A stretch of DNA of 64,000 bases from Skermanella rosea (GTDB lineage: Bacteria; Pseudomonadota; Alphaproteobacteria; Azospirillales; Azospirillaceae): the NCBI RefSeq assembly GCF_016806835.2, contig NZ_CP086111.1:4891471-4955470 (forward strand), written 5' to 3'. A program made the translations under genes and the position numbers. The notes under the pieces were generated by a model that saw only the letters and a program-made list of their open reading frames with translations, was not told the DNA's origin and searched no databases. Positions 34,039-42,573 of the stretch are shown piece by piece. The number at the start of each line of letters is the position of its first letter. The first letter of the stretch is position 1.

Positions 34039-34350
34039 ATGAGATTTTTCGTCAAGGCCGCTGCGGTGTTGGTCCTTCTCAGCGCCTGCGCGCAGGAGAA
34101 TTCCGTTCAGACCTCCGCGACCCGGAACGCGGAGCCGCCGAGCAGGTTCCAGTCGATCGGGTCCTGCGAGCCGACGGCGTGGGTCGGGCTCGATCAGGAC
34201 GCCCGGAGCCTTCCGCCGGCAGACCGCCAGCAGGTGATGCGTCTGCTCCAGGAGGCCCAGAGCTACCACGCGGAATCGAACCGGGGGCAATGCATCATCA
34301 CCCTCCAGAACGCCGAGAGGATCGTCCGTCAGGGCACCGGACGATCATAG
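34039..34350 (+). CDS. Small lipoprotein, 103 residues
   Basis: Not recognised as a family. MRFFVKAAAVLVLLSAC is a lipoprotein signal peptide (lipobox LLSAC, Cys17). The mature part is polar with a helical C-terminal half (PPADRQQVMRLLQEAQSYHA, NRGQCIITLQNAERIVRQ) that resembles a short TPR-like hairpin. AGGGGAGATCC lies upstream. It stands alone and ends tail-to-tail with the DUF1349 gene. Confidence 0.7.
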   Translation: MRFFVKAAAVLVLLSACAQENSVQTSATRNAEPPSRFQSIGSCEPTAWVGLDQDARSLPPADRQQVMRLLQEAQSYHAESNRGQCIITLQNAERIVRQGTGRS

Positions 34351-34354
34351 GCCG

Positions 34355-34957
34355 TCACCGGCCGGGCGACCTTCCGGCGGCGATGGTCAGCCGCCGGAAG
34401 GTCGCCCGGAAGCCGGCGCCGCGGGGCGAGCAGGCGTAGAGCCCCGCCGCGACCGGCCTCGCGCCGTCGTCCTCCGTCAGGCGGCAGATGCGCAGCTGGG
34501 TCCAGGCGCCGCCGACCAGGGCGTGGACCGTGTAGTCGCCGGATGCCCGCGTGACCCGCAGGGCGATCCCGTCGCCCTGGAAATCCTGGGTCGACCAGTC
34601 GGACCAGCCCTGGTTGGTCACGACGACGCCCAGCCGGGACGGACCGTCCGGCTCGTGCTCCACGGAAGTCTTGAGCCAGCAGCCGGGTGACAGCCGGACC
34701 ATCAGGCCGGCCTGGTCGTACTGGTGGACCGGCCGGAAATCGACTTCCGTCTCCAGGGTGAAGTCGCCGCCGACCGGGGCGAGCAGGCGCGGCCCCCGGT
34801 CCACCCGGAAGCCGTAATGGGTGCCCTGCCAGAAATCCGTGTCCGCGGCGGGAGCGACGACCAGCCCGTCCGGCGTCAGCCGCCAGTCGTCCGGCTCGTC
34901 GGTCCAGGTCAGCGGCGGCGCCAGGCCGGGGCCGCCGAAACATTCGTCGATCAGCAT
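34355..34957 (-). CDS. DUF1349 (concanavalin-like) protein
   Basis: 200 residues from the ATG at 34957 (MLIDECFGGPGL). DUF1349 pattern: WTDEPDDWRLTPDGLVVAPA, TDFWQGTHYGFRVDRGPRLL, VHQYDQAGLMVRLSPGCWLK, TSVEHEPDGPSRLGVVVTNQ and YACSPRGAGFRATFRRLTI. Family members look like a jelly-roll glycan-binding or glycosidase-accessory fold. No signal peptide. It lies 41 bp after the Ldh-family gene, probably in the same transcript; the shared role is unclear. Confidence 0.85.
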   Translation of the reverse strand: MLIDECFGGPGLAPPLTWTDEPDDWRLTPDGLVVAPAADTDFWQGTHYGFRVDRGPRLLAPVGGDFTLETEVDFRPVHQYDQAGLMVRLSPGCWLKTSVEHEPDGPSRLGVVVTNQGWSDWSTQDFQGDGIALRVTRASGDYTVHALVGGAWTQLRICRLTEDDGARPVAAGLYACSPRGAGFRATFRRLTIAAGRSPGR

Positions 34958-34998
34958 GGATGCCTCCCCGTTCCTCCCGCCCCGCGGCGCCCGCGGGG

Positions 34999-36084
34999 TC
35001 AGGAAAGCCCCGCCAGCCGCTCGATGTCCGGGCGCTTCAGCCCGAGTTGGGCGGCGGCGTCGAGGATCTCGCCCCAGGTGGTCGCGTCGATGGGGATGCC
35101 CTCGGCGCCGCGGCGGCGGCGGGAGTCCTGCTCCGGCTCGCCGGCGATCCTGATGCGGTCGACGCCCCGGGCGACCGGGGACTCCTTGACCCACTTGACG
35201 AACTCGGCGGTCTCGGACGAGAGGTTGGCCGCGGTGCCCAGCCGGTTCGGGTCGATGATGATCGACAGCATGTTGTTGATGATGGCCCGGCTCGACGGCT
35301 TGTAGTGGAGCGTGCCGCCGCCGGTCAGCGCCCCGCCCAGCAGTTCGCAGACGACCGCCAGGCCGAAGCCCTTGTGCTCGCCGAAGGGCAGGATGGCGCC
35401 GTGGGGCTCGGCGAACAGCTCGTTGGGATCGGTGGTCGGCTCGCCCCGGTGGTCCAGCAGGGTCTCCGGCTTGACCTGCTCGCCCTTGTTCATGGCCACG
35501 CGCACCTTGCCCATGGCGATCCGGCTGGTCGCGAAGTCCAGCAGCACCGGCTCCCGGCCCGGCAGCGGGATGCCGACGCAGAACGGGTTGGTGACGAAGC
35601 GGGCGTCGCGGCCGCCGAACGGCGCCACCACCGGCTCGCTGATCACGTTGACATAGTGCATGGACACGTAGCCGGCCCGGATGCACTGCTCGGCCCAGTG
35701 GCCGATGCGGCCGATATGGTGGCTGTTGGACAGCCCGACCACGGCGACGCCGTGCCGGGCGGCGCGCTCGATTCCCTGCTCCATGGCCTCGAACGCCATG
35801 ACCTGGCCGAATCCGGCCTTGCCGTCCAGGGTCAGCAGCGCACCGGCGTCGGTGACCGGGGCGACGTGCTGGTTGACCTTGAGGTCGCCGGCCAGGAACA
35901 CCTCGACGTAGCGCGGCAGCATGCCCACGCCGTGGGAGTCGTGGCCGGTCAGGTTGGCCTCGACCAGATGGTCGGCCACCAGCCCGGCCTCGCGCCGGTC
36001 CGATCCGGCGGCGGTCACGATCTCGCGCATCACCGCCTTCAGCGGCTCCGCCGCTATGGTCACGTAGGTCATGGTCCTGGTCAT
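34999..36084 (-). CDS. Ldh-family (malate/L-lactate/ureidoglycolate type) NAD(P)-dependent dehydrogenase
   Basis: 361 residues. Family signature TGHDSHGVGMLPRYVEVFLA contains the catalytic His. NSHHIGRIGHWAEQC, NPFCVGIPLP, LDFATSRIAMGKVRVA and LPFGEHKGFGLAVVCELLGG follow in the expected order. Oxidises a 2-hydroxy acid; the exact substrate (malate, lactate, sulfolactate or sugar acid) cannot be read. Its ATGA start overlaps the stop of the upstream EEP-family gene. Confidence 0.9.
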   Translation of the reverse strand: MTRTMTYVTIAAEPLKAVMREIVTAAGSDRREAGLVADHLVEANLTGHDSHGVGMLPRYVEVFLAGDLKVNQHVAPVTDAGALLTLDGKAGFGQVMAFEAMEQGIERAARHGVAVVGLSNSHHIGRIGHWAEQCIRAGYVSMHYVNVISEPVVAPFGGRDARFVTNPFCVGIPLPGREPVLLDFATSRIAMGKVRVAMNKGEQVKPETLLDHRGEPTTDPNELFAEPHGAILPFGEHKGFGLAVVCELLGGALTGGGTLHYKPSSRAIINNMLSIIIDPNRLGTAANLSSETAEFVKWVKESPVARGVDRIRIAGEPEQDSRRRRGAEGIPIDATTWGEILDAAAQLGLKRPDIERLAGLS

Positions 36085-36950
36085 GGTCGTTCCTCCTCAG
36101 ATGCGCCCGATACACCCTGCGCGCCCGGCAACGCCAGCCGGAAATCGGCGGCGACCGGGTAATGGTCGCTGGCGACGTCGGCCTCCGGCTCGCGCACGAC
36201 CCAGCCCTTGTCCACGGCGATGCCGCCGTTGACCAGGATGAAGTCGATCCGCATGGCGCTGGAGACGTCCGTGCTCAGCATGGGTGTCGGGATGGTGTAG
36301 CCGCGTTCCGCGGCCTTCAGGGCGTCGCGCAGGCCGAAGCGGGGCGCCACGTCGCGGAACAGCACGCGCCCCGCCTCGACGAAGCGTTCGACCTCGCGGC
36401 GCGCCACGTCGGGCGCCCGGAAACGCTCGAAGCCCCGCGCCAGGGCCGCCGCGTCCGGCGCGTCCTCCGGGCTGATGGCGTTCATGTCGCCCGCGAGCAG
36501 CAGGGGACCGGGCAGCAGCGGCAGGAACCCGGCATAATCCTCCAGCCGCTTGCGCGGGCGGCGCTGCGGGTGGGGATGGTAGGTGGCGACCCAGGCCTCC
36601 CCCTCAGGCAGGCACAGCCTCACCGCCAGCAGGCCACGGTCCTGGTTGGCGCCGGCGCGGTGGATGATGGTGGAGACGGTGTCGACAATCGGGTGCCGGC
36701 TCAGGATGGCGTTCCCCCAGGAGCCGTCGTAGAGGCGGCTGGCGGCGTGGGGAAAGCCGAACAGCGCGGCATAGTCCTCCCGCTGGCCGAACGCCTCCTC
36801 GCAGTACAGCGCCTCGTTGAGCACGAGGATGTCGGGCTTCAGCCGGGCGACCAGGTCCACGGCGGCGCGGCGCCGGCTCTCGTCGGGCACGCGGCGGTCC
36901 GCCCCGTCGGCGCGCGGCCGGAACATCCCTTCCAGGATGTTCCAGGCCAC
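36081..36950 (-). CDS. Endonuclease/exonuclease/phosphatase-family protein
   Basis: About 289 residues from a GTG at 36950; the true start may be slightly upstream because WNIL is usually preceded by a short strand. EEP motifs in order: WNILEG, ILVLNEALY, GNAILSRHPI, VATYHPHPQRRPR, LLAGDMNAI (metal site), IDFILVNGG and ASDHYPVAADF (catalytic His). Could act on nucleic acid, phospholipid or an inositol-type phosphate. No signal peptide. Coupled by overlap to the Ldh-family gene. Confidence 0.85.
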   Translation of the reverse strand: MAWNILEGMFRPRADGADRRVPDESRRRAAVDLVARLKPDILVLNEALYCEEAFGQREDYAALFGFPHAASRLYDGSWGNAILSRHPIVDTVSTIIHRAGANQDRGLLAVRLCLPEGEAWVATYHPHPQRRPRKRLEDYAGFLPLLPGPLLLAGDMNAISPEDAPDAAALARGFERFRAPDVARREVERFVEAGRVLFRDVAPRFGLRDALKAAERGYTIPTPMLSTDVSSAMRIDFILVNGGIAVDKGWVVREPEADVASDHYPVAADFRLALPGAQGVSGASEEERP

Positions 36951-37011
36951 CAGCCGGCGGAGCGGCCCGGCGTTTCCGGTTTCGGGGGCGGGTGGCGTCG
37001 GTTCCTCCAGC

Positions 37012-38343
37012 TCAATAGACCAGCACGTCGCCGGCGCCGATCGCCACCGTGCCCAGGATCTCCACCTGGAACTCGGAATAGGCGTCGCCGTCGACGTTGG
37101 CGATCAGGAAAGTCTTGCCGCCATCGTTCCGATAGGCAAGCTCGCCGCGTCCGGGACCGCCGTCCTGCCCGACGAAGCTGAGCTTCTGCCGGCCCGCCAG
37201 GGTCGTGTCGGCGTCGAAGGCGCCGGTGAAGACGAAATCGTCCAACCCCGGCTCGAAGGCGTCGATCCGGTCGAAGCCGTGGCCGCCGTCGACGGTCGAA
37301 CTGTCGCTGGGCCGGCCGAACTGGAAATCGTCCCGGCCCTCGCCGCCGTCCAGGCGGTCGGCGCCGCGCCCGCCGTAGAGCTTGTCGAAGCCGGCGCCGC
37401 CGTCGAGGCTGTCGTTTCCCGTGTTGGAGTAGGACAGGATTTCGTCGGGACCGTCGCCGCCCCGGAGCACGTCGTCGCCTTCCAGGCCGCGGATGTCCCA
37501 GTCCTGAAGGTCGTGCATGACGATCCGGTTGTCGTGCCGGTTGCCCTGGAAGGTGAAGACTTCCTCCCCCCTCATGGGAAAGCCGGACAGCACGGTGAAG
37601 TTCTCCACCTCGGCGTAGAAGCTTCCGTCGCGCCCGATGGCGTCGCCCGTGTACTCGATGGTGTCGATGCCGCCGCCGGGATCCTCCACCACGACGCTGC
37701 CGGCATCGTCGATGACGGTCGAGAGGACTTCATAGAGGTCGTCGCCGGGGCCGCCCTGCAGCAGGTTGAGATACCACCAGCCGCCGTTCAGCACGTCGTT
37801 GCCGGTGCCGCCGTACAGATGGTCGGCATCGCCGCCGCCGTCGAGGACGTCGTCGCCGGCCCCTCCGTCCAGGAAATCCTTGCCGGACCGTCCGATCAGA
37901 GTGTCGTTGCCCGCCCCGCCATACAGGCGGTCGGCCAGGGGATAGTCCAGAGGAAAGGTCTCGTCCCCCTCGTTCCCGGCATCCATCCAGTCGTCGCCGT
38001 CCTGGCCGTAGAGGACGTCGGATCCGGTCCACCCATTCATCCGGTCGGCGCCGGCGCCGCCGTCGAGGCGGTCGTGCCCGGGCCCGCCGTTCAGGAAATC
38101 GTCGCCGCCCTCGCCCCGGAGCCAGTCGTTCCCGTCGCCGGACTCCGGCGGGTCGTAGACCTCCCCGTAGAGGCGGTCGCTGCCGTCGCCCCCGGACAGG
38201 ATGTCCTCGCCGGCCTCGCCGTAAAGGAAATCGTCGCCGCCGAGGCCGGACAGGTCGTCGTCGCCGGAACGGCCCCAGAGACGATCCGCATCGGCGGTGC
38301 CGCGCCGCGCATCCTGGCCGGACGTACCAACCCACGTGACCAT
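37012..38343 (-). CDS. RTX calcium-binding protein, second copy type
   Basis: 443 residues from the ATG at 38343, chosen because GGAGAGGGAG sits at the right distance; an ATG at 38358 is also open. Almost wholly RTX nonapeptides in two blocks (~10-210 and ~280-370; GGDDFLYGEAGEDILSGGDG, GGAGNDTLIG). Between them is a linker starting YEVLSTVIDDAGS. The C-terminal ~70 residues (FDRIDAFEPGLDDFVFTG..., NDGGKTFLIANVDGD) match the serralysin-C-type secretion end. No catalytic domain, no signal peptide. Probably exported by the type I system at 29454-32564 or another. Confidence 0.9.
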   Translation of the reverse strand: MVTWVGTSGQDARRGTADADRLWGRSGDDDLSGLGGDDFLYGEAGEDILSGGDGSDRLYGEVYDPPESGDGNDWLRGEGGDDFLNGGPGHDRLDGGAGADRMNGWTGSDVLYGQDGDDWMDAGNEGDETFPLDYPLADRLYGGAGNDTLIGRSGKDFLDGGAGDDVLDGGGDADHLYGGTGNDVLNGGWWYLNLLQGGPGDDLYEVLSTVIDDAGSVVVEDPGGGIDTIEYTGDAIGRDGSFYAEVENFTVLSGFPMRGEEVFTFQGNRHDNRIVMHDLQDWDIRGLEGDDVLRGGDGPDEILSYSNTGNDSLDGGAGFDKLYGGRGADRLDGGEGRDDFQFGRPSDSSTVDGGHGFDRIDAFEPGLDDFVFTGAFDADTTLAGRQKLSFVGQDGGPGRGELAYRNDGGKTFLIANVDGDAYSEFQVEILGTVAIGAGDVLVY

Positions 38344-38528
38344 TCGCTCCCTCTCCATTCTTGTTTTGCTACCAAACCGCGAGCAGGGATTTCTTCTAGC
38401 AAGGGGCGGGTTGCTACCGGAGAGTGATTTTTAGGACCTGGAAACCCGTGGGGGAGCCCGGGGGCCGAACCGGGGAAGGCGTTACAGGTGGCCCGGCCGG
38501 GCATGATGCCCGGACCGGGGAGTTCCCC

Positions 38529-38741
38529 TCAGGACTTGGTTTCGGGATCGTGGGTGTGGTGCCGGTCCCGCTCGCCCCCGCCCGTGCCGACGCGGCTGCG
38601 GTTGGAGTTGGTGGGCTGGCCGGGTTCCGGCTGCCAGCCGGCCGGCCGGTTCTTCGGATCGTCCACCGGCTTGTCGGCGTTTTGCTGGCTCGACCCCGGA
38701 CCGCCGTGGTGGCGGTTGGTGTCCGCTGTGTTCCTAGACAT
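38529..38741 (-). CDS. Small disordered protein, 70 residues
   Basis: Not recognised. Very hydrophilic (MSRNTADTNRHHGGPGSSQQ, GQPTNSNRSRVGTGGGERDR), no hydrophobic core, likely disordered. The ATG at 38741 or a GTG at 38747 that overlaps the stop of the gene before it. Coupling to another disordered protein suggests stress-type proteins in one transcript. The gap 38359-38528 holds no gene. Confidence 0.65.
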   Translation of the reverse strand: MSRNTADTNRHHGGPGSSQQNADKPVDDPKNRPAGWQPEPGQPTNSNRSRVGTGGGERDRHHTHDPETKS

Positions 38742-38743
38742 CG

Positions 38744-38944
38744 TCACCGATCCTGCTGGTAGCCTTGATGGGTGGTGTTCTGCTTGGTGTTGCCCTGGCG
38801 GTCCTGTTCGCGGAGGTTCGCCGGCGCCCTGCCCGTGCCGTTGATGTCGGCGACGGAGTTGCCTTCGTGGGCCGAGCCGCCCGGGCCCTTGTCGCTACGG
38901 CCGGCGGGAGGTACCGGGGGTGGTTGGTTTGACATGTCGGTCAC
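38744..38944 (-). CDS. Small disordered protein, 66 residues
   Basis: Not recognised. Pro/Gly/Asn/Gln-rich (SNQPPPVPPAGRSDKGPGGS, NLREQDRQGNTKQNTTHQGY), no structure expected. GTG start at 38944 behind CGGAGCG, or the ATG at 38935. An EcfG-like promoter lies 29-53 bp upstream. First of a two-gene transcript divergent from an HWE-type kinase gene. Confidence 0.65.
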   Translation of the reverse strand: MTDMSNQPPPVPPAGRSDKGPGGSAHEGNSVADINGTGRAPANLREQDRQGNTKQNTTHQGYQQDR

Positions 38945-38972
38945 CGCTCCGTTGGTGGGAAGGTGCTGGGAA

Positions 38973-38997
38973 AACAGGCGCGGGCGCGGACGGTTCC
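38973..38997 (-). promoter_or_regulatory. EcfG-type general-stress promoter candidate
   Basis: On the minus strand: GGAAC, 16 bases, TGTT, against the alphaproteobacterial EcfG consensus GGAAC-N16/17-CGTT (one mismatch). It points at the small disordered proteins and sits about 30 bp before them. Confidence 0.4.
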
Positions 38998-39090
38998 GAT
39001 CCGATGGACGGCGGGGAGATTCCCCGGCCCCCGGATTGTTGAAGTCTGCGTGGCCGGTCTTCGGGCCGGATCTGGCTTCGGTAAGGGAAG

Positions 39091-40275
39091 GTGTCGCGAA
39101 CAGTGGACAAGCAGCAGCGGGAATGGGCCGAACAACAGGCAGCGCTCGCCGAATTCGGGCAGTTCGCCCTGTCGAGCCTGGATCTCGACCTCATCCTCGG
39201 GCGGGCCTGCGAGTTGGTCGCGCGCGGCCTTCGGACTCCCATCGCCAAGATCATGCAGATCGTTCCCGGAGGCGACGAACTGCTGACCCGTGCCCAGGTG
39301 GGGCTGCCGCCGGATATCGCCTCGGCGGGGGTCACGACGGTCCCCGGCGGCCACGGGTCGGCTGCGGGCTATGCCCTGGCCGCGGGCGAACCCGTGATCT
39401 CCCACATCCCGACCGAAACGCGGTTCGAAGTGTCCGACGTGGTGCGCCGGTCCCGCGTGGTGGTTTCCGCCAACGTCCTGATCGGCGGATGCGCCGGGGC
39501 GTTCGGGACGCTGGAGGTGGACAGCCTGGAGGAACGCACCTTCACGCCGTCCGACATCAGCTTCCTGCGGAACTATGCCAACCTGCTGGCGGCGGCGGTG
39601 GACCGCCACGCGGCCCATCGCGAACGGGCCGCCGCCGCGGAGGAGCGGGCCGTCCTGCTCCGGGAACTCCAGCACCGTACCCAGAACGACATGGCGATCA
39701 TCACGTCCATGCTGCGGATGGAGGCGCGCAGGGCGAAGCGCAACGAGACGCGCCGCCGCCTGGACAGCGTCGGCCAGCGGGTCGAGGTCCTGTCCCTGGT
39801 CTACCGGCGCCTCTATGCGACCGGGGCGACCGACGCCGTGGATCTGGCGACCTACCTGGAAGAGCTGGTCAAGCGGCGCTTCCTGATGCATGGACTGGAA
39901 AGCGGCGATTCCGTCGGCATGGACCTGCGGCTCGCCCCGATCGAGGTGGATCACGGCCAGGCCGTGGCGGTCGGGCTGATCGTCAACGAGCTGGTGACCA
40001 ACAGCCTGAAATACGCATTCCCCCTGCGCCGCGGGACGGTCAGCCTGTCGCTCGACCGAACCGGGCCGGACCGGGCCAGGCTCACGGTGGCGGACGACGG
40101 CATCGGCATGCCGGACGCCCAGGTCAAGGGGCTCGGGATCGGGCTGGAACTGGTTCCCGTCCTCGCCCGGATGGCCCAGGGCGAATTCGCGCCGGAAGCG
40201 CGGGAGGTCGGGACGGCCGGCATCCTCGACTTCTCGGTGCCGCCGGCCGGGACCAAACGCGGTGGCGGCTGTTGA
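39091..40275 (+). CDS. GAF-domain sensor histidine kinase (HisKA_2/HWE-related)
   Basis: 394 residues, GTG start, soluble. GAF domain ~20-175 (EFGQFALSSLDLDLILGRAC, NVLIGGCAGAFGTLEVDS). Dimerisation/phosphoacceptor helix with LLRELQHRTQNDMAIITSML, the HxxxND pattern of HisKA_2 kinases. ATPase domain: AVAVGLIVNELVTNSLKYAF (N box), VADDGIGMP (G1), GLGIGLELVPVLA (G2). Such kinases usually feed the general stress response or single-domain regulators in Alphaproteobacteria. No partner regulator is adjacent. It is divergent from the two disordered-protein genes. Confidence 0.9.
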   Translation: MSRTVDKQQREWAEQQAALAEFGQFALSSLDLDLILGRACELVARGLRTPIAKIMQIVPGGDELLTRAQVGLPPDIASAGVTTVPGGHGSAAGYALAAGEPVISHIPTETRFEVSDVVRRSRVVVSANVLIGGCAGAFGTLEVDSLEERTFTPSDISFLRNYANLLAAAVDRHAAHRERAAAAEERAVLLRELQHRTQNDMAIITSMLRMEARRAKRNETRRRLDSVGQRVEVLSLVYRRLYATGATDAVDLATYLEELVKRRFLMHGLESGDSVGMDLRLAPIEVDHGQAVAVGLIVNELVTNSLKYAFPLRRGTVSLSLDRTGPDRARLTVADDGIGMPDAQVKGLGIGLELVPVLARMAQGEFAPEAREVGTAGILDFSVPPAGTKRGGGC

Positions 40276-40347
40276 GATGATGCCCGGAGACGGGACGCCC
40301 GATTGCTTTCATCCCCCCTGGAATCCCAGCCCCCTGGAGCCCCAGCG

Positions 40348-40578
40348 ATGGCCAACCTGATCGAGATCCGGAACGGAACCGTCGTCAGCAACGAGGACCC
40401 GGACGACGCCTATCTTCCCGTCAGCACGCCGATCAGCCGGCCCGACGGGCACTATGTCGCGATCGGCATGGACGTGGAGGGGCCGTTCAGCGCGCAGGAG
40501 GCGCGCGACCGGCTCGACCACCTGAAGGAGGCGACCCGCATGGAGCTGGAGGACGACGACCGCCGCGGGCAGACCTGA
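40348..40578 (+). CDS. Hypothetical protein, 76 residues
   Basis: Not recognised. From the ATG at 40348, about 70 bp after the kinase gene on the same strand. Begins ANLIEIRNGTVVSNEDPDDA, acidic, ending in a charged helix (AQEARDRLDHLKEATRMELE). No signal or membrane segment. May be in the kinase transcript. Confidence 0.65.
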   Translation: MANLIEIRNGTVVSNEDPDDAYLPVSTPISRPDGHYVAIGMDVEGPFSAQEARDRLDHLKEATRMELEDDDRRGQT

Positions 40579-40595
40579 CGGCGACCGGGCGGTCG

Positions 40596-41474
40596 TCAGG
40601 CCGGCGGGGTCAGGAAGTCGATCAGCAGCCGGTTGACGCGCTCCGGCTCCTCGTGCTGGACCCAGTGGGTCGCCTCGGGGATGTGGAACACCTCGCACCG
40701 GCCGCACAGGGACGCGCCGGCTTCGGCCAGCCGCGGGTCCAGGGCGGCGTCGCGGTCGCCCCAGATCACGCGCACCGGGATGCCGATCGGCTCCGGCGGT
40801 GAGGGGGACCGGTGCCGCAGGGCGCGGTACCAGTTCAGCATGGCGGTCACCGCGCCCGGTTGCTCCCAGGCGTCGCGGTAGCGGGCCCAGTCCTCCGGCG
40901 CGAACGTGCCGGGCCGGGCGGTCCGCTCCATCAGCCGGCGCATCCCGGCGAAGCCCCGGGCGCGGAGCAGCCTTTCCGGCAGCCACGGCACCTGGAAGAA
41001 CCCGACATACCAGCTCCTCAGGGCCTGGGACGGGTGGGCCAGCGCATGGCCGCGCACCGTCGCCAGGTGCGGCCCGTTGAGAACCGCCGCCCGCTCGACC
41101 CGGCCCGGGAACCGTGCGGCGAGATGCCAGGCGAGGACGGCGCCCCAGTCGTGGCCGACCACCGCGAACCGTCCGATCCCGAGCGCGTCGGCGAGCCCGA
41201 CCACGTCCCCGGCCAGGGTATCGAGCGCATAGTCGCCGATCCGGACCGGCTTGCCGGACCGGCCGTAGCCGCGCTGGTCCGGAACCACGAGCCGCAGCCC
41301 GGCTTCGGCCAGGGGGCCCGTCTGGCGGCGCCAGGCGAGGCGGGATTCCGGGAACCCGTGCAGCAGGATCACCGGCGGGCCGTCGGCCGGACCGGCGGTC
41401 GCGACCTGGAGATCGACGCCGTTGACGTGAACGCGCCGGTCCCGGATCGGCATTCCCGCCGGATCGTCCCTCAC
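40596..41474 (-). CDS. Alpha/beta hydrolase, epoxide hydrolase/dehalogenase-like
   Basis: About 292 residues from a GTG overlapping the upstream stop; the ATG at 41453 (MPIRDRRVHVNGVDLQ) is the alternative start. Oxyanion HGFPESRLAWRRQ, nucleophile elbow VVGHDWGAVLAWH with Asp rather than Ser, cap region ~135-220, acid in WGDRDAALDP, and His in ATHWVQHEEP. Asp nucleophile plus HGFPE points to epoxide hydrolase. Substrate unknown. Confidence 0.88.
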   Translation of the reverse strand: MRDDPAGMPIRDRRVHVNGVDLQVATAGPADGPPVILLHGFPESRLAWRRQTGPLAEAGLRLVVPDQRGYGRSGKPVRIGDYALDTLAGDVVGLADALGIGRFAVVGHDWGAVLAWHLAARFPGRVERAAVLNGPHLATVRGHALAHPSQALRSWYVGFFQVPWLPERLLRARGFAGMRRLMERTARPGTFAPEDWARYRDAWEQPGAVTAMLNWYRALRHRSPSPPEPIGIPVRVIWGDRDAALDPRLAEAGASLCGRCEVFHIPEATHWVQHEEPERVNRLLIDFLTPPA

Positions 41475-42181
41475 GGCGTGTCGTCCAGGAGCCAGCCGAC
41501 GGCTTCGCGCGCGATGTCGGGGGGAACGGTGTGGCCGCCGTCGAACTCGCGGTACAGGACGTCGAAGCCGGCGGCCTGGAGCCTGGGCACCAGCCGCCGG
41601 CTGCAGGAATCGATCGGCAGGACGGTGTCCCCGGTGCCGTGGGAGATGTAGAACCGGGGATGGTCGTCCGTGCCGCTCGGGGCGGCGAACCCCGGCGAGA
41701 AGGCCGCGACGCGCCGGAACAGGCCGCCGTTGATCAGGCCGAGCGACAGGGCATAGGACGCGCCGTCCGAGAACCCGCCGACCGCGACCCGGCCGGAATC
41801 GATCGCGAACCGGCGGAAGACCTCGGCCAGCGCATCGTCGATCCTCTTCACGTCGGGGCCGTAGCCGCCCAGGATCACGTCCCAGGTCGGGCCTTCCGAC
41901 TGCGGCGCCAGCAGGATCAGCCCGGCCTCGTCGGCCACCGGCTGGAGCCAGCCGATCGCCTGCCGGGCCTCTCCGCCGGCGCCGTGGAGCAGCACCAGGA
42001 GCGGTGCCGGACGGTCCGGCCGATATCCGGGAGGGACGGAGATCAGGCCGAACCGCTCGGTGCCGGCGCTCAGCGTCTGGATGCTGGGCGGCGTCTCCGG
42101 CCTGTCGCCCTCCATTCCGGGGCGCGCCGCCAGGCGTCCCCGTCCGGCCGGCGTGTCCTCATGAATGATCCGGCGGCTCAT
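41471..42181 (-). CDS. Alpha/beta hydrolase, carboxylesterase/phospholipase-like
   Basis: 236 residues. [20 protein letters not shown], nucleophile Ser in [14 protein letters not shown], Asp in [11 protein letters not shown], His in [20 protein letters not shown]. No signal peptide. Similar to the YpfH/carboxylesterase group. Overlaps the following epoxide-hydrolase-like gene by four bases, so the two are coupled. Confidence 0.87.
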   Translation of the reverse strand: MSRRIIHEDTPAGRGRLAARPGMEGDRPETPPSIQTLSAGTERFGLISVPPGYRPDRPAPLLVLLHGAGGEARQAIGWLQPVADEAGLILLAPQSEGPTWDVILGGYGPDVKRIDDALAEVFRRFAIDSGRVAVGGFSDGASYALSLGLINGGLFRRVAAFSPGFAAPSGTDDHPRFYISHGTGDTVLPIDSCSRRLVPRLQAAGFDVLYREFDGGHTVPPDIAREAVGWLLDDTP

Positions 42182-42206
42182 GGCCGTCCTCCTGTCCGTT
42201 AGGATC

Positions 42207-42392
42207 TCAGCGCGAGGCGCCGCCCCGGTCGCGGTCGGCGGCCGACGCCCTGGCGGCCTCCTCCGGGTCGGTCACCTGGCCCATGGCGACGGCCTTTTCG
42301 GCGGCCTTGGTCTTCTCCGCGTCGGGCCCCTTCTCCTGCGGGGCGGGCTCGGTCGTGATCTTGCCCAGATGGTCGATGCTGCGGTCCGGCAT
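42207..42392 (-). CDS. Small acidic/charged protein, 61 residues
   Basis: Not recognised. [20 protein letters not shown] followed by Ala/Glu/Lys-rich sequence ending [10 protein letters not shown]; probably helical or disordered. GGGAG lies 9 bases before the ATG. It is 25 bp upstream of the hydrolase pair on the same strand. Similar in style to the disordered proteins at 38.5-38.9 and 48.2 kb. Confidence 0.6.
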   Translation of the reverse strand: MPDRSIDHLGKITTEPAPQEKGPDAEKTKAAEKAVAMGQVTDPEEAARASAADRDRGGASR

Positions 42393-42573
42393 GGGGAATC
42401 TCCCGAGTGGGTTTGGGCTCCCATCAACATGCCAGCCCGCGGGATGTCGCGCGCCATGGGAAATCGGCGGACCTTTTCCTTCGGGCACCGGCGCCCGTGC
42501 CATGTCGGCGCCTGCGCTGTTGAGGCCGTCGCTTTCAGCATATCCCCACCCCGTCCGGAAAGAAGCGCCCGAG

